From contig NZ_SRRZ01000005.1 of NCBI RefSeq assembly GCF_013179805.1, positions 1 through 64,000 on the forward strand: a stretch of DNA of 64,000 bases, written 5' to 3'. Shown here one piece after another: positions 18,454 to 27,635 of this stretch. Source of the stretch: Microcoleus asticus IPMA8. GTDB lineage: Bacteria > Cyanobacteriota > Cyanobacteriia > Cyanobacteriales > Microcoleaceae. The translations under genes and the position numbers were made by a program. The notes beneath the pieces were generated by a model that was not told the origin of the DNA, ran no database searches, and worked only from the letters and a program-made list of their open reading frames with translations. The number at the start of each line of letters is the position of its first letter. The stretch's first letter is position 1.

Positions 18454-18648
18454 TTACGATAACTGGTGGCAGGTGATATTGATAGTTTTAATTAATTGTT
18501 GACTATAGAAAGGTAATAAGTTGTCAAACCAATTCTTCCCCAAAACTTCTTGGTGTGTATAACCCGTGACGCGGAAGAAGAAAAGATTTACGTAGTTAAC
18601 ATTTTGGGATCGATCGAGTGCGACGACGCTTGACTGCACGTTATCCAA
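18454..18648 (-). pseudogene. PAS-domain fragment
   Basis: A stretch of about 60 residues reads VVALDRSQNVNYVNLFFFRVTG and YTHQEVLGKNWFDNLLP. This is the core of a PAS domain as found in the many cyanobacterial sensor kinases (compare GYxxxEVLGKNWF). There is no PAC part, no kinase and no upstream domain. The upstream DNA (18650-18800) is in a different frame and is not recognisable. It is most likely the remnant of a deleted PAS protein. Confidence 0.5.
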
Positions 18649-18859
18649 TAGCGATCCCCAGCTTCGTTATTGATGATAGCAGATCGCACGGGCAAAGCAA
18701 TTAGGTTATCGGCTCGGCTTTGCGATTTTGGCTGTGCCAGCTTTTTTGGGGCTGATATAGCAATCCTTGCAGGAGTCGTAAATTTTTTACCCCACCCCAA
18801 CCCTCCCCGAACCCGCTGGGAGTCCGAAAGAAATTGACAAATGATTTAGGATTGGTATA

Positions 18860-19640
18860 GTGCTGTTGCTACTTCAGCGAATTTATCTTAATCCGCGCGA
18901 TTTTGAAGCAGGAGCTTTAGAAATCAAAAAAGGGCTGCCGGGGCTGTTTTGGGTTTATTTAGATACTTTAGGGTTGATTGGGGCTGGCTATGGGATTTTC
19001 CCTTCATTACCTTTGACCAGGCGCAAAAACGGATACAACCCCCCGACTCCTGTGGTGGAGAACTCAAGATTTTAGACGAAAGTTCCACCTCCCAGATTCA
19101 TCTGTGGAGTAAATCTCAAATCTCAAATCCTTCGACTCAGCGCTTACACCCAAGCCTCAAATCTCAAATCGACTGACTTTCACAGAAGCGCGATCGCATT
19201 TGACAGCCAGATTCCGCTATTTTACGCTTGGGCGATGGGAATTGATGCGATCGCAGCCCTGATTTTTGGGCGGCAAGTTCGATCGCATCAGCATCTCGGC
19301 CCTGATGTTTGCAGTGATTTTTTCTTCACTGTTTGCCCCATTGGTATTCTTCGGAAACGGGCAGGGCGCATTGCTAGAAATGACTTTATGCGGTATAGGT
19401 ATGGGAGCCGAGGAATCGATTTTGAAAGCCGCCGTAGCTGGACTCGTGCCTGCCGACAAAATAGGTTCCGCCTATGGGATATTTAACACAGGCTATGGCT
19501 TATCATAGTTTCTGGGCAGTTTGGCGATGGGAATTTTGTACGATCGCTCAATTACTTGGCTGGTTGTATTTTCAGTTGCGCTCCAACTCGCTGCTATTCC
19601 CGTATTGTTCCTGGTGAAAAAGCGATCGTTTGTCACAGAA
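18860..19640 (+). pseudogene. MFS transporter remnant, several frameshifts and a stop
   Basis: Fragments of a major facilitator family protein appear in changing frames: LNPRDFEAGALEIKKGLPGLFW (18890 on), YAWAMGIDAIAALIFGR (19220-19272), DRISISALMFAVIFSSLFAP and EMTLCGIGMGAEESILKAAV (19284 on), and FLGSLAMGILYDRSITWLVV after an in-frame TAG at 19507. The N-terminal half of the expected protein is absent. At least two frameshifts and one stop separate the pieces, so no functional product is possible. Confidence 0.7.
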
Positions 19641-19859
19641 AATTGGCCGAATACTCGGCAGTCATACCATTTTCGATTTTCGATTTTTGATTTTCGATTG
19701 AGAATGACTGACTGCATCATGGTTTGGGGCTTGCCTGCCGTTGCATTATTTTACGAAACTGGTATCAATTAGCCGTTATCCGTTGTCAGTTTACCAGAGT
19801 TTTTGACGGCTGATTAATGACTAATAACTAAAATTAAACAAAACATAGGAGGTTGAGTT

Positions 19860-21203
19860 GTGATAGTTAAAACAGCAACAGAGTGCCTCATCACCTTAGA
19901 AGGCGTTAGCAAAGCTTACCAGCAGCCCAACGGTCAAAAAATCTCTATTTTAGAGCCAATTAATTTAGAGCTGCGATCGGGCGAAATAGTAGCTTTGCTC
20001 GGGCCTTCCGGTTCGGGTAAATCAACATTAATGCGGATGATTGCCGGACTTATCCCGCCCAGCGGCGGTCGAGTTCTTTACCACAATCGTCCTTTAGTCG
20101 GCTTAAATCCTGGGGTGGCAATTGTATTTCAAAACTTTGCCCTTTATCCTTGGCTGACGGTACTAGAAAATGTAGAATTAGGCTTAAAAGCTAAAGGAGA
20201 AGTGGCAGAAACGCGCAGGCAAAAAGCTTTGCGTATGATTGACATTATTGGTTTAGACGGATTTGAAAATGCTTATCCGAAAGAACTTTCCGGCGGAATG
20301 CGGCAGCGGGTGGGATTTGCTAGAGCTTTGGCGGTGGAACCCGAATTGCTTTGCATGGATGAACCATTTTCAGCTTTAGACGTGCTGACGGCAGAAAACT
20401 TGCGGTTTGAGTTATTAGATTTGTGGCTAGAAAAGAAAATTCCTACTAAAGCTGTTTTAATCGTAACTCACGGGATTGAGGAAGCGGTAATTTTAGCCGA
20501 TCGAGTTGTAGTCTTGGGCCGCAATCCGGGGCGAATTCGCGCCGAATTGACCGTGACTTTGCCGCACTACCGCGATCGCAAAACTGCGGAATTCCAAGCT
20601 CTCGTAGACCAAGTTTACAAAATTCTAACCAATCCTGACTTGAGCGACGAAACAGTGACAGCAACTGCTGAAAGTGCCGCTGCTGTGTCTCAACCTCAAC
20701 CCCCTGAAAGCGCTAAATACCAATCTCTGCCGCAGGTGCGAACAGGTGCGATCGCAGGTCTGTTGGAACTCTTGGAAGACCGCAAGGAAAAAGACCTCTA
20801 CCGCCTCGGTCAAGAACTAATGTTAGAGGTTGACGACATTTTGCCGATCGTGGAAGGAGCAAAATTAATGGATTTTCTGGTAATCCAAGAAGGCGACCTC
20901 ATTTTAACTCCTGTTGGCATTCAGTTCATTGCCGGCGGAATTGACCAGCGCAAACAAATTGTTCGCACCCAAATTCTCAGCAATATTCGCCTCGTACAGC
21001 AAATTTCTCTAATGCTTCAGGCTAAGCGCAATCACCGCATTTCTGAAGAATTAATTTTGGATATTCTAGAAGCCCACTTTAGCCCCAAAGAAGCAATGCG
21101 GCAATTGAAAACTGCTATTGACTGGGGTCGCTACGCAGAGTTATACAGTTACGATGAACCGGGCGGCGAAATCTTCTTAGAATCAGAAGATAAAGCTGAG
21201 TAG
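19860..21203 (+). CDS. ABC transporter ATPase with AAA-associated C-terminal domain
   Basis: This is the ATP-binding subunit of a nitrate/sulfonate/taurine-type ABC importer (447 residues). Motifs: Walker A GPSGSGKST, Q-loop VFQNFALYPW, signature LSGGMRQRVGFARA, Walker B LLCMDEPFSALD and H-loop VTHGIEEA. Past residue 290 comes a separate alpha-helical domain (DRKEKDLYRLGQELMLEVDDI...), the AAA-associated C-terminal domain of this subclass. It is thought to be regulatory. The start is GTG at 19860 with a perfect AGGAGG upstream. The permease gene follows after 96 bases, so the two form an operon. The substrate is unknown; no NrtA/SsuA-type binding protein is adjacent. Confidence 0.9.
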   Translation: MIVKTATECLITLEGVSKAYQQPNGQKISILEPINLELRSGEIVALLGPSGSGKSTLMRMIAGLIPPSGGRVLYHNRPLVGLNPGVAIVFQNFALYPWLTVLENVELGLKAKGEVAETRRQKALRMIDIIGLDGFENAYPKELSGGMRQRVGFARALAVEPELLCMDEPFSALDVLTAENLRFELLDLWLEKKIPTKAVLIVTHGIEEAVILADRVVVLGRNPGRIRAELTVTLPHYRDRKTAEFQALVDQVYKILTNPDLSDETVTATAESAAAVSQPQPPESAKYQSLPQVRTGAIAGLLELLEDRKEKDLYRLGQELMLEVDDILPIVEGAKLMDFLVIQEGDLILTPVGIQFIAGGIDQRKQIVRTQILSNIRLVQQISLMLQAKRNHRISEELILDILEAHFSPKEAMRQLKTAIDWGRYAELYSYDEPGGEIFLESEDKAE

Positions 21204-21299
21204 TTAGTGGTTAGCTGTCTGTTGAATGTTGACTTTTGTCTCTTGTCATTAGTTACCAATGCCCGATGCCAGATGCCAGATTCCCAATAACTAATTATT

Positions 21300-23036
21300 A
21301 TGACAAGACCTCTAACACCCGCCAATAAAACTTTAGAAAGGTCAGCTTGGACTTGGCAAGACGGCTTGCTGATTCTAGCAATCTTCTCTCTAATTTTGGT
21401 CATTGTCCAAACAGCTTCTCAATTCAGCAGTGACTACAACCCAAATTTTCAAATTGAGACTACGCTAAATGTCTTGCCAGCATATACAGCCCAGAGTCTT
21501 TTACGCATGGCAGCAGCCTATTTTTTATCCCTGCTGTTTACCCTAGTTTATGCTTATTCTGCTTACCGCTTTCCCCTCGCAGCGAAAATTTTAATTCCTT
21601 TGTTAGACATTTTGCAGTCGATTCCAGTTTTATCTTTTTTGCCGGGAGTTGTTTTAGCGCTAGTTACTTTATTTCCAGGTCAAAGAATCGGCGTAGAACT
21701 CGCATCGATTATCTTAATATTTACTGGGATGACTTGGAATATGACCTTTAGTTTCTATCAGTCGCTTTCCGGCATTCCGCGAGAACTTAAGGAAGCTGCT
21801 CAAGTTTATCGACTCAATGCTTGGCAGCAGTTCTGGACGTTAGAATTGCCCGCTGGTGCGATCGGACTGGTGTGGAACAGTGTCATGTCAGTAGCGGGCG
21901 GCTGGTTCTTTTTGATTGCGATCGAATCTTTTACCTTGGGTGACAAAAACTTTAATTTGCCCGGACTCGGTTCCTATTTGGGCAAGGCAGCCAATGAAGG
22001 TAATTTTGGGGCGATCGGTTGGGGTTTAGCAGTATTAATTGCTGTTATTATAGCCCTAGACTTTTTGATATGGCAGCCTTTGATTGCTTGGGCGGAAAAG
22101 TTTAAATATCAAGCCGTGGAAGCTACCAATGTACCGCAGTCAAAATTGTTGGATTTTTTGAGGCGATCCGCGACGCTGCGGGTATTTAAGTCGCGCATTT
22201 CGCCGATTAGAGACAGTTTCGATCGCGGTTTGGCAAGAGCTTTTGCACCTGCTAATTTACAAACAAATCCCAGACAAAAAAGCCGCATCGGAAATTGGAT
22301 AAATTGGATATTTGTCAGCGGGTTTGCCGTCATTGTGCTTTGGGGAACTTGGGAAGCGGTGCTGCTGCTGCGGTTGCTGAATTTGTCGGACTGGCAAAAA
22401 GTCATGACTGGTGCATTTTTTACAGCTTTGCGAGTCATTTGCGCGCTATTTTTATCGCTGCTGTGGACAGTGCCGGTCGGAGTGGCGATCGGTCGAAATC
22501 CGCGTTTAGCTCAAATTTTGCAGCCATTAGTACAAATAGCAGCTTCTGTACCGGCAACCGCTTTATTTCCCGTATTGCTACTAGCTTTAATTCAGGCTGG
22601 AGGCGGCTTGCAAATAGGTTCTGTGGCGCTGATGATGTTGGGTACAATGTGGTATTTGCTGTTTAATGTTATTGCTGGCGCTCAAGCCATACCTTCGGAG
22701 TTATTTGAAGCTGCGCAAGTTTACAAATTATCCCTAATTCAGCTCTGGAAAAGTTTAATTTTGCCGGGAATTTTTCCCTACTTAATCACAGGAATTATTA
22801 CTGCCGTTGGCGGAGCTTGGAATGCCAGTATTGTCAGCGAATACGTGCAGTTTAAAGGTCAAATTGTTACTACAGAGGGTTTGGGAGAAACTATTTCTCA
22901 GGCGACGGCATCTGGGAATTTTCCCTTGCTTTTGGCTGCTACTTCTGTGATGTCGTTGTTAGTTGTATTGACTAACCGTTTGGTGTGGCGGCCGCTTTAC
23001 CGTTTGGCACAAGAAAAATATCAACTATTGGTTTAA
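21300..23036 (+). CDS. ABC transporter permease, two fused permease domains
   Basis: This is a 578-residue inner-membrane protein with about 12 membrane segments, made of two binding-protein-dependent permease domains in one chain. Each half has its own EAA-type loop that docks on the ATPase: IPRELKEAAQVYRLNAWQQF (about 160-180) and IPSELFEAAQVYKLSLIQLW (about 463-482). It is therefore a complete permease in a single polypeptide, working with the ATPase encoded just upstream. It is of the COG4986 type. The start is ATG at 21300. The substrate cannot be read from the permease. Confidence 0.9.
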   Translation: MTRPLTPANKTLERSAWTWQDGLLILAIFSLILVIVQTASQFSSDYNPNFQIETTLNVLPAYTAQSLLRMAAAYFLSLLFTLVYAYSAYRFPLAAKILIPLLDILQSIPVLSFLPGVVLALVTLFPGQRIGVELASIILIFTGMTWNMTFSFYQSLSGIPRELKEAAQVYRLNAWQQFWTLELPAGAIGLVWNSVMSVAGGWFFLIAIESFTLGDKNFNLPGLGSYLGKAANEGNFGAIGWGLAVLIAVIIALDFLIWQPLIAWAEKFKYQAVEATNVPQSKLLDFLRRSATLRVFKSRISPIRDSFDRGLARAFAPANLQTNPRQKSRIGNWINWIFVSGFAVIVLWGTWEAVLLLRLLNLSDWQKVMTGAFFTALRVICALFLSLLWTVPVGVAIGRNPRLAQILQPLVQIAASVPATALFPVLLLALIQAGGGLQIGSVALMMLGTMWYLLFNVIAGAQAIPSELFEAAQVYKLSLIQLWKSLILPGIFPYLITGIITAVGGAWNASIVSEYVQFKGQIVTTEGLGETISQATASGNFPLLLAATSVMSLLVVLTNRLVWRPLYRLAQEKYQLLV

Positions 23037-23243
23037 TTTGGGTAGTAAAATAGGAGTGAAATATAGCAGCCCAAGCTGATAGATAGCCGCTGTAAATTCT
23101 TGGATATGGCGATTTAATGAAAATATACGACACTTGTGTGTGGCAAAACGCGCCAAACTTAATTTTAGAGGGTGCAGGTTGAAGTTAGCCGATCGCAGTA
23201 TCCAAAACAGCCCGATCGCCCAAAATTAGACCACCAAAATATA

Positions 23244-23271
23244 TTGACAATATGGTTTTTTTGTGTATCAT
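23244..23271 (+). promoter_or_regulatory. sigma70-type promoter for the binding-protein gene
   Basis: TTGACA (23244-23249) and TATCAT (23266-23271) are 16 bases apart, with the gene start 39 bases downstream of the -10. The -35 is a perfect consensus. It suggests that the binding-protein gene is transcribed separately from the ABC genes upstream. Confidence 0.55.
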
Positions 23272-23310
23272 ATTAAAAATCAGTAAAATATCTATTTAGA
23301 TGCCGAACTA

Positions 23311-24195
23311 ATGAACTCAGCACTAACTAACAAAAACCTAAAACTCGCAGCATTTACAGCCATATTTGCGATATTATTCCCTGCTGCTTTACCTAAAATT
23401 GCCTCAGCCCAGACAACACTAGAAGAAATTCGGCAAACTGGAATTCTCAAAGTAGGCATCAGAAAAGACGCCCCTCCCTTCGGCTACTTAGAAGGCGAAA
23501 AATGGCAAGGAGTTTGCATCGAAGGCTTAGAATTTTTCAGAGCTGACTTAGAAAAGAAAATAAATCGCTCCGTCCGCTTAGAAAAAATAGAAACAGACCT
23601 CAACGAATCAGCCGAAAAAGGGCGCTTTCGCAGCGTTACCAGCAAGCGCGCTCACCTAGAATGCGGGCCTAATACAATCCTAAAAAATCCCCCCAGCGGG
23701 ATTGCATATTCACTGCCTTTTTTATACAGCGGCACTTATTTGTTAGTCAAGCCAGAAAACAGAGTGAGAGTCAACCCTTCGGGATTCCTGCAAGACGTGA
23801 CCATTGGCGTGCTCAGCGGTTCTCTTACCCAACAATTCATTGCAGGCCGATATCAACTAGCCAACCAGCGCATTTATGAAGGTATCGGGGGCCGAGAGTC
23901 GGGTGTAAAAGATGCGGTATCCGGAGCAATCGATGCCTTCGCTAGCGATGGAATGTTGTTAGTAGGAGAAGCTCTGAGACAGGGTTTAACTCCAAGCCAA
24001 TATTCTGTTATACCGGAGCAGCCTTTAACCTGCATTTCCTACGGCATGATCCTGCCAGCAAGCGATACTGAATGGAAAGAAACAGTCAATAATTTTATTC
24101 GCAATCAAAGTTCGACGAACCTGTTGGAAAAAGTGCTCGGGCGCAATTCTCCTTTCTTTCCGATGAGTGTCGCCGATCAAGATAAATGTATTTGA
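23311..24195 (+). CDS. extracellular solute-binding protein family 3
   Basis: This is a 294-residue periplasmic binding protein of the polar amino acid type. A signal peptide (hydrophobic LAAFTAIFAILFPAAL, cleavage probably after IASA) is followed by LEEIRQTGILKVGIRKDAPPFGY, the first strand of the SBP_bac_3 fold. The segments SLPFLYSGTYLLVK and GVLSGSL are the domain crossover and ligand loop. It lies 275 bases after the permease gene and has its own promoter-like sequence. Family 3 proteins normally serve amino-acid permeases rather than the nitrate/sulfonate type encoded upstream. So a functional link with those genes is possible but unproven. Confidence 0.85.
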   Translation: MNSALTNKNLKLAAFTAIFAILFPAALPKIASAQTTLEEIRQTGILKVGIRKDAPPFGYLEGEKWQGVCIEGLEFFRADLEKKINRSVRLEKIETDLNESAEKGRFRSVTSKRAHLECGPNTILKNPPSGIAYSLPFLYSGTYLLVKPENRVRVNPSGFLQDVTIGVLSGSLTQQFIAGRYQLANQRIYEGIGGRESGVKDAVSGAIDAFASDGMLLVGEALRQGLTPSQYSVIPEQPLTCISYGMILPASDTEWKETVNNFIRNQSSTNLLEKVLGRNSPFFPMSVADQDKCI

Positions 24196-24208
24196 ACCCA
24201 AATCGCGC

Positions 24209-24229
24209 CAGGTGCTCGGCGCGCACCTG
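24209..24229. terminator. hairpin after the binding-protein gene
   Basis: CAGGTGC (24209-24215) pairs with GCACCTG (24223-24229) around a 7-base loop, 14 bases after the stop. No T-run follows, so this would be a weak or Rho-dependent stop, or simply a structured leader of the next gene. Confidence 0.4.
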
Positions 24230-24348
24230 AAGAATAGGGGTAAGATGCGGAGATTGTCAGGGCAAGTCCGATCGCTGCAACCAGTGGCGTCAATAAGCTC
24301 TAAACTGGATTCAGGAAGGCGCGCAGCACAGGTTTAGGAGGGTCATCA

Positions 24349-25746
24349 GTGACAGAAAAAAGTTATCAATCGTCTTCTCTACCCACCTACGCGCGAAAGG
24401 AACTGCGGGAATTAGTTCGATCGCAGTTAAGGGCCCTGTTGGAAGAAGGAGACTTTAAAGGAGCAAAAGCGATTTTGCACCCGGTGCAGGAAGCCGACAT
24501 AGCTGAAGCTATCGAAGGCTTGCCAGAAACCATGCAAGTAATAGCTTTCCGCTTGCTTTCCAAAGACGAAGCGATCGCAGTTTACGAATATCTCGACTCC
24601 AGCGTTCAGCAGTCCCTGTGCGAAAAATTCAAACGCCAAGAAGTCCTCGATATTGTAGACAAAATGTCCCCGGACGATCGAGCTAAACTCTTTGACGAAC
24701 TGCCGGCAATATTAGTCCGTCGCCTGTTGGGTGAATTGAGTCCGACGGAACGGGAAGCTACGGCGCAACTCTTGGGTTACGAAGCCAGTACCGCCGGTCG
24801 GATTATGACCCCGGAATACATTTCTCTGAAAGAAAGCTTTACCGTCGCCCAAGCTTTAGACCGAATTCGCTCTTTGGCTAAAACTACAGAAACAATTTAT
24901 TCTCTTTACGTCACCGACGCCGGACGCAGCTTGACCGGCATTTTATCCTTGCGGGATTTAGTCACTTCCCCCCTCGACAAAACTGTGGGCGAAATTATGA
25001 CCCGCGACGTAGTTTCTGTTCAAACAGGAACGGATCAAGAAGAAGTAGCTAGGCTGATCCAGCGTTACGATTTTTTAGCTGTGCCCGTTGTAGACCGCGA
25101 ACAGCGCTTGGTCGGGATCATTACAGTTGACGACGCGATCGACATTTTAGAACAAGAAGCCGCCAAAGATATTTATACCTTGGGCGGCGTCCAGTCCGGC
25201 GGCGACAATTATTTTCAGACCGATTTAATTACCGTTGCCCGGAAAAGGGTCGTGTGGCTGTTTGTTCTGCTATTAACTAATACTGTCACCGGCGCAATTA
25301 TTCGAGCTCAAGAAGATATTTTGCACCAAGTAGTCGCCCTAGCAGCCTTTATTCCCCTGCTGACTGGCACTGGAGGCAATGTCGGAGCTCAGTCCTCAAC
25401 TGTTGTAATTCGCGGTTTGAACACTGATGAAATTACAGCAATGGGGCCGTTTCAAGTAATTGTTCGCGAGGGGATGGCGGGAGCGCTGCTAGGAGGTATA
25501 TTGGGGACTGTAGCGACGGGCTGGGCTTATACTCTGCAAGGGAGTTTAGCAGTGGCGCTCGCGGTGGGAGTGAGTTTGTTTGCGATCGCAATTTTAGCTT
25601 CTATTGCCGGTTCAGCTCTGCCGTTTCTATTTCGTTCTTTGGGTTTAGACCCCGCTTTAATGTCTGCTCCTTTTATTACCACCGCAGTTGATGTCCTCGG
25701 GGTCTTGATTTATTTCACTTTAGCTCGACTAATTTTGCAGCTTTAA
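24349..25746 (+). CDS. mgtE: magnesium transporter MgtE
   Basis: This is a homodimeric Mg2+ channel/transporter, 465 residues. The N-terminal superhelical MgtE_N domain (about 30-130; KEKFKRQEVLDIVDKMSPDD-type repeats) and two CBS domains (about 140-265; the second contains FLAVPVVDREQRLVGIITVDD) sense cytosolic Mg2+. Five membrane segments follow (about 290-465), with the pore motif PLLTGTGGNVGAQSS. The start is GTG at 24349 with TTTAGGAGGGT upstream. I saw no Mg2+ riboswitch (M-box) in the 150 bases upstream. It is a stand-alone gene. Confidence 0.95.
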   Translation: MTEKSYQSSSLPTYARKELRELVRSQLRALLEEGDFKGAKAILHPVQEADIAEAIEGLPETMQVIAFRLLSKDEAIAVYEYLDSSVQQSLCEKFKRQEVLDIVDKMSPDDRAKLFDELPAILVRRLLGELSPTEREATAQLLGYEASTAGRIMTPEYISLKESFTVAQALDRIRSLAKTTETIYSLYVTDAGRSLTGILSLRDLVTSPLDKTVGEIMTRDVVSVQTGTDQEEVARLIQRYDFLAVPVVDREQRLVGIITVDDAIDILEQEAAKDIYTLGGVQSGGDNYFQTDLITVARKRVVWLFVLLLTNTVTGAIIRAQEDILHQVVALAAFIPLLTGTGGNVGAQSSTVVIRGLNTDEITAMGPFQVIVREGMAGALLGGILGTVATGWAYTLQGSLAVALAVGVSLFAIAILASIAGSALPFLFRSLGLDPALMSAPFITTAVDVLGVLIYFTLARLILQL

Positions 25747-25876
25747 TATATTGAATTAGATGGCTGTGAATAAAAAACTTAATCGGTTTTTCACCACTGC
25801 TAAACTCGGGGTCAACGTGCGATTCCATACCAGATATCTGCACTGGCGCGTACTTTATTTTTATCCGCACACTTGC

Positions 25877-25981
25877 ACCAGTTGAAAAAAAGAATGCAAC
25901 TATAGGCACGTGTTCCAAACTCCGAGCTTCATCAGTCATTCCAAATCTAAAATCTAAAATCTAAAATCTAAAATCTAAAAT
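25877..25981. repeat. dispersed repeat copy B plus TCTAAAA heptamer array
   Basis: 25877-25908 is the second copy of the repeat seen at 7697. It is followed by a related ...TTCATCAGTCATTCC tail and then about five and a half direct copies of the heptamer TCTAAAA (25943-25981), which end 11 bases before the next start codon. Confidence 0.7.
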
Positions 25982-25992
25982 GGTATTAGCCT

Positions 25993-26916
25993 ATGTCATC
26001 ATCCAATTCACAAACCAAAATCCAAAATCCCAAGTCGAGCAATTTGTTAGAAACTGCTGAAGCGGTTTTTCTTGCTGCCTCTGCTGTGGGATTGGCTGTT
26101 AGTTTGGTTTGGGGGCAGAGCGTTTATGCTCAAGTGCCTGTAGTGATTTCGTTGGTGTTAAATTTTGTGAACCGGCAGAAGTTGCACGGGCAAGTTAAAG
26201 CAAGTACGGCGGCAACGTTCGATCGCGTAAATCAACAAGGAGCTACTACCGATCGCGCGATCGAGCAATTGCAACTTGCTGTAAATGCTTTAGATGAAGC
26301 TCTTTCTAAAACATCTCGCGAAAATCTCAATGTTGGGCAGGGAGAAAATGTGCACTCTCTCATTTCAGCAATTGAGAACCTGCGCCAGCGATTAATAATT
26401 TTAGAAAAAACTATTAAAATGATTCAAAGCGAGATCGAACTCACCAGCCGCCAATTCAAACAGCGGCCGGAGTTGCAACAAGTCGAAACTTTGACAACAA
26501 TAATTCTGGACTTGCAGCAGTTTATCAACGAACTGCCACAGTGGGGCAGTTTGCAGCAGCGGCAGCTAACAGAACTTCAGCAAAAAGTAGACAATGCTTT
26601 GGCTGAGCTATCTGAAGAAATTGCTGTGATTCCCAACCGCGTGCAGGAGGCAGTAGCTAGTCGCGGGGGGGAAATTAACCCAGAGTTGGGTTCGAGTTTG
26701 AATGCCGATCGAAAGAAGGCCTATCGACCTAAAACCCAGAATGAGAAAATTCGCCAGAAATATCCCAGAGCTTATGTCAAGTGGAGTCAGGATGAAGACG
26801 AAAATTTGAAGCAAGAATATGCTAGCGGTCAACAAATTGGCGAATTAGTTCAGAGATTTCAGCGACAGCCTAGTGCCATTCGTTCGCGATTACAAAAATT
26901 AGGCTTAATCGAATAA
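25993..26916 (+). CDS. membrane-anchored coiled-coil protein with C-terminal HTH-like domain
   Basis: The function is unknown. In this 307-residue protein a hydrophobic region near the N-terminus (AVFLAASAVGLAVSLVWG and VPVVISLVLNFV, about residues 27-60) probably forms two membrane segments. A long charged coiled coil follows (about 70-240). The last 50 residues (YVKWSQDEDENLKQEY... IGELVQRFQRQPSAIRSRL) look like a Myb/SANT-type three-helix unit. The same ending occurs on several unrelated cyanobacterial proteins and may bind DNA or protein. The combination would tether such a unit to the membrane; that is inference. The start is ATG at 25993, directly after a heptamer repeat. Confidence 0.75.
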   Translation: MSSSNSQTKIQNPKSSNLLETAEAVFLAASAVGLAVSLVWGQSVYAQVPVVISLVLNFVNRQKLHGQVKASTAATFDRVNQQGATTDRAIEQLQLAVNALDEALSKTSRENLNVGQGENVHSLISAIENLRQRLIILEKTIKMIQSEIELTSRQFKQRPELQQVETLTTIILDLQQFINELPQWGSLQQRQLTELQQKVDNALAELSEEIAVIPNRVQEAVASRGGEINPELGSSLNADRKKAYRPKTQNEKIRQKYPRAYVKWSQDEDENLKQEYASGQQIGELVQRFQRQPSAIRSRLQKLGLIE

Positions 26917-26942
26917 TGGGAATGGTATAGACAAAAATGAGT

Positions 26943-26969
26943 AAATCTAAAATCTAAAATCTAAAATCG
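26943..26969. repeat. TCTAAAA heptamer array
   Basis: There are about three and a half direct copies of TCTAAAA after the gene ending at 26916. It is the same heptamer as at 25943, 31576 and (inverted) 62821. Confidence 0.75.
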
Positions 26970-26977
26970 GCAATAAC

Positions 26978-27020
26978 AAAACGATCGCCCTTTTTTTTAA
27001 AAGAGCGATCGTTTTATTTC
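26978..27020. terminator. bidirectional terminator between convergent genes
   Basis: AAAACGATCGC (26978-26988) pairs with GCGATCGTTTT (27005-27015), 11 bp, and TTTATTT follows on the plus strand. On the minus strand a T-rich run also follows the stem. It lies between the plus gene ending at 26916 and the minus gene ending at 27097, so it can serve both. The stem contains HIP1-like GCGATCG. Confidence 0.8.
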
Positions 27021-27096
27021 TTTATTCAGTACCGGCTGCCAACAGCGGGCCACTAACATTACATCTCAAGGCTTTTGAGCCTGGGTCTACCTCATT

Positions 27097-27624
27097 CTAG
27101 AAATCTTGGGGTAACAAAGAACTTAAACGCTCCAACAAAGGATCGGAATTCCTAGGAGGAGCAACCTCAGCATCTGACACTAAATTATCATCCGCCACAG
27201 ACTCAGACTCAATCGAGCCAGGCTCTACTACTTTTGAAACTTGGGCAAAAGAAACTTGAGCAAACTTACTGTTAACACTTCCCTGCAACTGATCCAACTG
27301 CGCGCCCAGTTGACTCAGGTGATGTTCCAGTCCCTCCAAACGGCTTAATTCCTCAGCCGAAACATTGCGCTCGAACTCAGCAAATTTGACCGCAAGTTCA
27401 GCAATACCCTGTTCCAACCGCTGAAAGCTCTGTGTAGAGCTAGCAGACTCAGATACAGACAAAAACTGCCACAAAGCTTGCTTGCAGAGATTGCTGAAAG
27501 TCTGATACTTCGTGAAAGCCAACTCTTTTTCAATAGCGGCCAGCAAAGTTTGATCCGCAGCATCTTCAGTAAACGCCACCGAGAAATTCGCCTTATTTTT
27601 TGCCCACAGTGCCATAGGGTTCAA
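27097..27624 (-). CDS. small partner of the ParM-like actin
   Basis: This is a 175-residue protein encoded 11 bases after the actin-like gene. The N-terminal 60 residues (NFSVAFTEDAADQTLL, then ELAFTKYQTFSNLCKQALWQFL) have a short strand and two helices, the layout of a ribbon-helix-helix fold as in ParR-type centromere-binding adaptors. The middle part (about 75-130) is a coiled coil (RLEGLEHHLSQLGAQLDQL), and the tail is acidic and probably disordered. By position and shape it is the likely DNA-binding adaptor of the actin filament. No sequence signature proves this. The start is ATG at 27624. Confidence 0.65.
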   Translation of the reverse strand: MNPMALWAKNKANFSVAFTEDAADQTLLAAIEKELAFTKYQTFSNLCKQALWQFLSVSESASSTQSFQRLEQGIAELAVKFAEFERNVSAEELSRLEGLEHHLSQLGAQLDQLQGSVNSKFAQVSFAQVSKVVEPGSIESESVADDNLVSDAEVAPPRNSDPLLERLSSLLPQDF

Positions 27625-27635
27625 GCCTTAATCCG

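Noticed and set aside
24230..24348. Mg2+ riboswitch upstream of mgtE
   Set aside because: No M-box-like conserved core was recognised; the segment is short and has only one small hairpin.
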